Positions 33,088 to 39,627 of a stretch of 39,627 nucleotides of DNA are shown piece after piece. Position 1 is the stretch's first letter. The number at the start of each line of letters is the position of its first letter. The position numbers were made by a program, and so were the translations under genes. The stretch is from positions 1-39,627 of the forward strand of contig CABIYQ010000004.1 in the NCBI GenBank assembly GCA_902362965.1, in the 5' to 3' direction. This DNA comes from Oscillospiraceae bacterium. GTDB lineage: Bacteria; Bacillota; Clostridia; Oscillospirales; Ruminococcaceae. The notes under the pieces were generated by a model. That model did not search any database and was not told the DNA's origin. It worked only from the letters and a program-made list of their open reading frames with translations.

Positions 33088-34855
33088 TTTTTTTGCCGGA
33101 CAGGTTTTTAACGCCTACGAATATTTTGGATCACATAAAGAATCAGGACGTATTGTTTTCAGAACATTTGCTCCCAATGCCGCAAACGTATGTATATTCG
33201 GAAGCTTCAATAACTGGTCGGAAGAACCTATGACTCAGGAATCTTATGGAGTATACAGCTTTGTTTCAGACAGTGCAAATTTCGGAGATATGTATAAATA
33301 TGTTATATACACAAAATCAGGCGAACGTTTTGAACACTGCGATCCTTACGGCTTCGGAATGGAACTGCGTCCTCAGTGGGCGTCTTATATAGTCGATTTG
33401 TCTGAATATAAATTTACTGATGACAAGTGGATGGAATGCAGAAATAAAAATTACAATTCTCCTATGAATATCTATGAGGTACATCTGGGTTCATGGTTGA
33501 ATAATCCTCAGAATGAAAACGGCTGGTATAATTACAGTGAAATTGCAGACAAGCTTATTGAATATGCAAAAAAACATAAATATACTCATCTTGAATTTCT
33601 TCCCCTTTCCGAGCATCCGGCGGATTGCTCCTGGGGTTATCAGAACACTGGATTTTTCAGTCCTACTTCACGTTACGGCACTGCTGCACAGCTTATGGAG
33701 CTTGTTGATAAATGCCACAAAAACAATATCGGAGTAATTATGGATTTTGTTCCCGTTCACTTTGCTGTAGACGGCTACGGACTTGCACAATATGACGGCT
33801 CTTACCTCTATGAATATCCGCCGTCAGACGTGGGTATAAGCGAATGGGGAACATGCAACTTCAATCATTCAAGGAATGAAACCCGCTGTCTGGTACAGTC
33901 CGCAGCTAATTTCTGGCTGGAAAAATTTCATTTTGACGGTCTTAGAATGGACGCTATCAGCCGTGCAATTTATTGGGGAGGAGATCCGGCAAGAGGCGTC
34001 AACGAAAACACTGTAAGTTTCCTTAAAAATATGAATCTGGGACTTCAAAAGCTTCACCCTACAGCTATGCTGATAGCCGAGGATTCAACAGCATTCCCGA
34101 AAATTACCGCTCCTGTTGAATATGACGGTCTGGGATTTGATTACAAATGGGATCTTGGCTGGATGAACGATACCCTGGACTATTTTCGTATTGCCCCGTG
34201 GGAACGTCACAATCATTATCACAAGCTGACTTTCTCTATGGCATACTTTTACAACGAGCTTTTTATTCTCCCATTCTCTCATGATGAAACAGTACACGGA
34301 AAAGCAACCATAATTCAGAAAATGTACGGAGATTATCAAGATAAATTTCTACAGTGCCGGGCGCTTTACATGTATATGTACGCTCACCCCGGCAAGAAAC
34401 TGAACTTTATGGGAAATGAATTCGGACAATTCAGAGAATGGTCAGAGGAACGTGAACAAGATTGGCAAATACTTCAATATCCTCTTCATGACGCTTTTCA
34501 AAAGTATATAACCAAGTTAAATGAAATATATTTAAAAAATCCTGCGCTACACAGCGGCGAATACAATATGGATAATTTCAGATGGATCATGTCTGACAAC
34601 TGTGAACAGTGTGTTTATATTTTTGAAAGATCCTGCGGAGGAAGTACTGTTTTATGCGTATTTAATTTTTCCGGCATGAAACAGGAAGTATCGTTTACTC
34701 TGGGAAAAACCGTAAAGTTAAAGGAAATTTTAAACAGCCGCTGGGAAGATTACGGCGGAGATGTTCCACGGGGAACAAAAGCTGTAGAACCAAAAAAAGA
34801 TATTTTTACTTTAACTGTAACTCCTCTGACAGGAAGTTTGTTTGAAGTGATTTAA
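33074..34855 (+). CDS. glgB: 1,4-alpha-glucan branching enzyme
   Basis: 593 aa. Makes alpha-1,6 branches in glycogen. A CBM48 domain (FRTFAPNAANVCIFGSFNNW) is followed by the GH13 barrel with PVHFAVD, nucleophile Asp293 in GLRMDAIS, acid/base Glu336 in LIAEDST and Asp404 in FSHDETVHGK, then the C-terminal beta domain. It is shorter than E. coli GlgB because it lacks the first N-terminal module. The start is ATG at 33074 or 33080, inside marR, with a weak site. No other glg genes are in the window. A bidirectional terminator separates it from the convergent GH94 gene. Confidence 0.95.
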   Translation: MNMNDFFAGQVFNAYEYFGSHKESGRIVFRTFAPNAANVCIFGSFNNWSEEPMTQESYGVYSFVSDSANFGDMYKYVIYTKSGERFEHCDPYGFGMELRPQWASYIVDLSEYKFTDDKWMECRNKNYNSPMNIYEVHLGSWLNNPQNENGWYNYSEIADKLIEYAKKHKYTHLEFLPLSEHPADCSWGYQNTGFFSPTSRYGTAAQLMELVDKCHKNNIGVIMDFVPVHFAVDGYGLAQYDGSYLYEYPPSDVGISEWGTCNFNHSRNETRCLVQSAANFWLEKFHFDGLRMDAISRAIYWGGDPARGVNENTVSFLKNMNLGLQKLHPTAMLIAEDSTAFPKITAPVEYDGLGFDYKWDLGWMNDTLDYFRIAPWERHNHYHKLTFSMAYFYNELFILPFSHDETVHGKATIIQKMYGDYQDKFLQCRALYMYMYAHPGKKLNFMGNEFGQFREWSEEREQDWQILQYPLHDAFQKYITKLNEIYLKNPALHSGEYNMDNFRWIMSDNCEQCVYIFERSCGGSTVLCVFNFSGMKQEVSFTLGKTVKLKEILNSRWEDYGGDVPRGTKAVEPKKDIFTLTVTPLTGSLFEVI

Positions 34856-34880
34856 AAGTTTTCCATAATAAAAATTAAAA

Positions 34881-34908
34881 AAGGACGGTTCAAAACCGTC
34901 CTTTTTTG
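34881..34908. terminator. Bidirectional terminator between glgB and the second GH94 gene
   Basis: Perfect 10-bp stem AAGGACGGTT/AACCGTCCTT (34881-34890, 34894-34903) with T run on the plus side and A run on the other. Confidence 0.9.
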
Positions 34909-37290
34909 TTATCCCATAATAACAGTAATTTTATTTACATCTGCAAGCTTTTCAGCTGGAACATAATTATCTTCAAGCTTTTCTCCGTTAAGAGTAATTT
35001 CACTGACTCCGCTCTGTACATGATTCGGATTCTGAATATCAATCGAAAGCTGTTTGCCTCTGAAATTTTTTTCAATTGTAAAACCGTCCCACTCTGACGG
35101 AATAGACGGAGCAATTACCAGTCCTTCCAAATCAGGTCTCATACCGCATATACCCTCAACACAGCCTACCATAACCGTAGACGCAGTACCGGTCAGCCAA
35201 TGTACATGAGAACGTCCCTCAAAAGGAGATGCCTTACTCTCTGTAAACTGTCCGTGAGCATACGGCTCAATAACTCTTATCTCAGCCTTGTCATTCATTG
35301 CAGCAGGAGAGCTTTCCATAAAGTACTCAAAGGCTCTGTTACCATGTCCTGCAAGAGCTTCGGCCAGGATTATCCAACCCTGCGACTGTGAGAAAATACC
35401 GCCGTTTTCTTTGGTATCGTCATTGAAAATATGCATAAGCGCACCGTCAAAATAATGCTTTTTATAAGGAGGATCAAGCAGTTTTGCACCGTATGGCGTA
35501 TTGAGAATTTCATGAACGCTGTCAAGGGCTTTTTCAGCCTGTTTATCAGACGCAAAACGTGAAATAACGCTCCAGCTTTGTGGATTCAGCCACATATTAG
35601 CTTCAGAATCGTTCTTAGCTCCAACGATAACGCCGTCCTCACGGATACCTCTTATAAATCTGTCCTCGTCCCAGCACTTATCCAGAGCGGCAGACAGTTC
35701 CCCCTGTACCTTATCAATATAGCTTATATAATCGCCGTCACCCTTTAATATAGCCATTTCTTTAATAACGCTCATTGCGTAGTAAAGCTGGAATGCAACA
35801 AATGTAGACTCACCTTTTGCACCGAGTCTTAAGCAATCGTTCCAGTCTGCATGGAGACCTGCCGGCATTGAGTGTGCACCGAGTCTTTCCATAGAAAATC
35901 TTATGGCATTTTTCAAGTGCTCATAAACAGTAGCTTCGCCTCCGTTTGCATAAACGATGACCTCATCTAAAAATGCCTTGTTTCCGCTTTCGCCCAGATA
36001 CTTTACAATAGTCGGGAACAGCCACAGAGCGTCGTCTGCACGGTATGAAGGGTGTCCTGTTTCCTTAACATATTCCGGATCGTCAGGAGTATTTTCATGT
36101 CCGGCATTGTGTGTGAATTTAACCAGTGGAAGTCCTCCCCCGTTATCGACCTGCGCCGACAGCATAAATCTTATCTTTTCCGCTGCCATTTCAGGATCAA
36201 GATGAATTATACCCTGTATATCCTGTACTGTATCACGATAACCGTAACCGTTTCTCAATCCGCAGTAAACAAACGAAGCCGCTCTTGACCATATAAACGT
36301 AATAAAGCACTGGAATGCATTCCACACGTTTATCATGTTATTAAATTCTTCGCTTGGAGTATTGACCTGAAAACGATCGAGAGTGGAGTGCCAGTAATTT
36401 TTAAGCTCTTCTACTTCCCTGTCAACTTTTCCCTGTTCCTTGTATTCATTCAGAATAACAGCAGCTTCCTCACTTTTTCTTCTTCCAAGAATATAAATAA
36501 GTTCTGTAGTCTGTCCGGCTTCAAGGGTAATATCCGACTGCAATGCGCCGCATGAATTTGAATTATAATTCATGGAGTTATCTAGTCTGCCGTTTTCAAC
36601 AGCTACGGGATTTGAGTAGGTTCTGTATGAACCTATGAAATTATCAAAATTACCGCATGCGGCAGTAACTTCAGCTCCTACCATACCGAAAAATCTGTCT
36701 GTACGGTCTTTTTTACTGTTTTCACTTATAGTCTGAATAATTCTGTTTTCTTCAAATTTAGTCTGAGAAATAAACAGCGAGTACTGCAAATTTACCTGAT
36801 CCTGTTCATAATTATCTTCATTTGTAAATTCAGTAAATCCGAAAACCGAAAGCTTTCTCGACTTTGTATCATTATTTGTTATCTTTGTACGCCATACTTC
36901 GTATGTTTTTCCCTGTGGAACATAATAAGTTGTCTCAGCCGCTATTTTTTCGTACTCAGAACTAATTACCGTATAAGCCGTACCGTGTCTGCATTCGCTT
37001 TTATACTTATCCAACGGCTTTCCTACAGGCTGCCATGAAGCAGACCAGTAATCACACGTTTCATTATCTCTGATGTATATATAGCGTCCCGGAAGAGCCA
37101 TCATTGAATTGAAACGGAAACGTGTTATCCTTCCGTTTGCACCTGACTTAACAAAGCTGTATCCTGCGGCATTATTTGAAATGATAGCGCCGTATTCAGG
37201 CGATCCCAAATAATTTACCCATGACGCAGGAGTATCCGGCTTAGTTATTACATATTCCTTATTTTCAAGGTCAAAATAACCGTATTTCAT
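34909..37290 (-). CDS. GH94 glycoside phosphorylase, second copy (substrate uncertain)
   Basis: 793 aa. Clear GH94 enzyme: MKYGYFDLENKEYVIT, ASWVNYLGSPEYGAIISNNAAGY, GRYIYIRD and the catalytic HADWNDCLRLG with Asp482. It is related to, but clearly different from, the enzyme at 2144-4600: the acceptor-side region after the DWND motif differs, and it has WSRAASFVYCGLRNGYGYRDTVQDIQG. It may act on longer cellodextrins, cellobionate, laminaribiose or another disaccharide. No signal peptide, so it acts in the cytosol on imported sugars. The ATG follows AAGGAG. Own promoter; convergent with glgB. Confidence 0.88.
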   Translation of the reverse strand: MKYGYFDLENKEYVITKPDTPASWVNYLGSPEYGAIISNNAAGYSFVKSGANGRITRFRFNSMMALPGRYIYIRDNETCDYWSASWQPVGKPLDKYKSECRHGTAYTVISSEYEKIAAETTYYVPQGKTYEVWRTKITNNDTKSRKLSVFGFTEFTNEDNYEQDQVNLQYSLFISQTKFEENRIIQTISENSKKDRTDRFFGMVGAEVTAACGNFDNFIGSYRTYSNPVAVENGRLDNSMNYNSNSCGALQSDITLEAGQTTELIYILGRRKSEEAAVILNEYKEQGKVDREVEELKNYWHSTLDRFQVNTPSEEFNNMINVWNAFQCFITFIWSRAASFVYCGLRNGYGYRDTVQDIQGIIHLDPEMAAEKIRFMLSAQVDNGGGLPLVKFTHNAGHENTPDDPEYVKETGHPSYRADDALWLFPTIVKYLGESGNKAFLDEVIVYANGGEATVYEHLKNAIRFSMERLGAHSMPAGLHADWNDCLRLGAKGESTFVAFQLYYAMSVIKEMAILKGDGDYISYIDKVQGELSAALDKCWDEDRFIRGIREDGVIVGAKNDSEANMWLNPQSWSVISRFASDKQAEKALDSVHEILNTPYGAKLLDPPYKKHYFDGALMHIFNDDTKENGGIFSQSQGWIILAEALAGHGNRAFEYFMESSPAAMNDKAEIRVIEPYAHGQFTESKASPFEGRSHVHWLTGTASTVMVGCVEGICGMRPDLEGLVIAPSIPSEWDGFTIEKNFRGKQLSIDIQNPNHVQSGVSEITLNGEKLEDNYVPAEKLADVNKITVIMG

Positions 37291-37341
37291 TCTTATATTC
37301 TCCTTTAAAATATATATTTTTCTTTAAACACAACTGTTATT

Positions 37342-37370
37342 ATGATACCATTTTATATCATTTATTTCAA
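37342..37370 (-). promoter_or_regulatory. Promoter of the second GH94 gene
   Basis: Minus strand TTGAAA (37365-37370), 17-bp spacer, TATCAT (37342-37347). Just downstream is ATAATAAC, also seen just after the -10 of the other GH94 promoter (TATAATAAC). Confidence 0.65.
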
Positions 37371-37439
37371 TACTTTTTGAAAAAGTATGCAAAATTATTT
37401 TTTAACTTTTTGTTTTTTGAAAAAACGAAAATAAAAAAC

Positions 37440-37730
37440 TTTTGTCATTTCTTTATTCAAACAAAAGACTGATACGTTTTTGCCACTTGCTATCTTCTTT
37501 AGTATCACCCATCTTACATGGGCGTGAATTTTTTATTTTATGTCTTGCCTTTTATGGGGAGACTAATTAGTTCAGAAACTGTATGACGGATAAAATTCGG
37601 CACTTTATGTGCCGCAAGCCGCCCACGGCGTTTGAGTGGGCGCATTTCTTTGTTACTTTCTTGTTGCGAAACAAGAAAGTTAATAAAAGAAGTTTTAAAG
37701 AAACTTGTTTCTTTGGTTCGTAAATTGTTT
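37440..37730. repeat. Family-2 mosaic hairpin repeat, copy E (truncated)
   Basis: Same direction as copy A but lacking the first ~120 bp (the cttctttt hairpin and gtaacgactgc block). Present are acgtttttgccacttgc, catcttacatgggcg, cagaaactgtatgacggata, cggcac/gtgccg, gcccac/gtgggc, ctttcttgttgc/gaaacaagaaag and the aaagaaacttgtttcttt end palindrome. Confidence 0.9.
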
Positions 37731-37739
37731 AAAAAATAC

Positions 37740-37914
37740 TAGTAAACTAAAATCGATATAAAAGTTTTTTGCTTACTTTTTTTCAAAATTTTCTCTTCAA
37801 TTCCCTGTTTACTTACCTGTCGAGCCTTAGCTGCTTTGCGAGTCTTTAGAATGTGTTTCAAGTTGAAGAAATTCGGCGTAAAAGGTTTTTTGCTTACTTT
37901 TTTTTTAAAAAAGT
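37740..37914. repeat. Family-1 intergenic repeat
   Basis: Carries atcgatataaaagttttttgct, ttcaattccctgtttacttacctgtcgagcc, tgcgagtcttta, and ttcggcgtaaaaggttttttgct. Same orientation as 1695-2074. It lies between copy E and the guaB terminator. Confidence 0.85.
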
Positions 37915-37936
37915 AAGGCGGTCTAAAGACCGCCTT
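37905..37936 (-). terminator. Terminator of guaB
   Basis: Perfect 9-bp stem AAGGCGGTC/GACCGCCTT (37915-37923, 37928-37936), then a T run on the minus strand, 5 bp past the stop codon. Confidence 0.85.
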
Positions 37937-37940
37937 TATA

Positions 37941-39419
<1,479 letters not shown>

Positions 39420-39499
39420 TTAATATATGAATAAAGCAGCCAATTTTTTAATTAAAAATTAAAGCTGTCTTACATTTCTTATTTAAACTATTTCTTATA

Positions 39500-39528
39500 A
39501 TGATACTATTTTTTTCTCATAATGTCAA
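39500..39528 (-). promoter_or_regulatory. Promoter of guaB
   Basis: Minus strand TTGACA (39523-39528), 17-bp spacer, TATCAT (39500-39505). The leader contains an A/T-rich inverted repeat at about 39434-39475 (aaagcagc.../...gctgtctt). Confidence 0.75.
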
Positions 39529-39535
39529 GCTTTTT

Positions 39536-39627
39536 TTCGACTTTTTTCAAGCTTTTTGAAAAAAAGCTTGGCAAAAACTTTTATGCCGAATTTTATTAAC
39601 TTGATATCGTTTCTAAACACTCGCAAA
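39536..39627. repeat. Family-1 intergenic repeat, cut by the window end
   Basis: Begins with the hairpin caagctttttgaaaaaaagcttg, then gcaaaaacttttatgccgaatttt and ctaaacactcgcaaa. Orientation as at 11490-11640 and 25128-25275. Confidence 0.85.

Overview
The window looks like chromosomal DNA of a low-GC, anaerobic, gut-type Firmicute. Ruminococcus or a close Oscillospiraceae relative is the best guess. This is inferred from two GH94 (cellobiose-phosphorylase-type) enzymes, a secreted protein with a type I dockerin, a GTP-type PEP carboxykinase, spore-lineage genes (spoVAC, yabP, yabQ), a Thr T-box leader and strong sigma-A type promoters. No rRNA, tRNA, CRISPR array, transposase or integrase was seen.

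Layout. 1-7000: a CorC/HlyC-type membrane protein, a GH94 phosphorylase and FeoB, all on the minus strand. 7200-11430: a small DUF378 membrane protein, a dockerin/beta-helix secreted protein, and a convergent Ca2+-type P-ATPase. 12.2-13.6 kb: a promoter-led operon of a 4-TM protein, PspA and a 52-aa single-TM protein. 13.7-17.2 kb: a Thr-specific T-box leader followed by a membrane-anchored lipase-like hydrolase and thrS. 17.4-18.8 kb: a lone spoVAC converging on a dus gene. 18.8-21 kb: a repeat-rich island with three small XRE/Cro-C1 regulators. 21.1-25.1 kb: polA-rimI-tsaD. 25.9-28.1 kb: pckG and a convergent feoA. 28.2-29.8 kb: yabP-yabQ-divIC-yabR on the minus strand. 29.9-32.5 kb: a znuACB operon with a palindromic operator at its promoter. 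32.6-37.3 kb: marR-glgB converging on a second GH94 gene. 37.9-39.4 kb: guaB.

The genes are mostly housekeeping plus oligosaccharide metabolism. The GH94 enzymes would phosphorolyse imported beta-glucans, GlgB would build glycogen, and FeoA/FeoB and ZnuACB would import iron and zinc.

The unusual content is intergenic. Two families of dispersed repeats fill nearly every large gap. Family 1 is about 150-170 bp, A/T-rich and ends in terminator-like hairpins; it includes an exact-period 166-bp tandem duplication. Family 2 is a mosaic of about 400 bp made of many hairpins, with five copies. In one family-2 copy (25.3 kb) the core is inverted relative to flanks it shares with another copy (11.6 kb). 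Several hairpins keep pairing despite sequence change. Two family-2 copies are interleaved with the XRE genes. These sit in duplicated, phage-switch-like control regions with paired palindromic operators and face-to-face promoters. This XRE/repeat island is the best candidate for something undescribed, but its function cannot be read from sequence alone.
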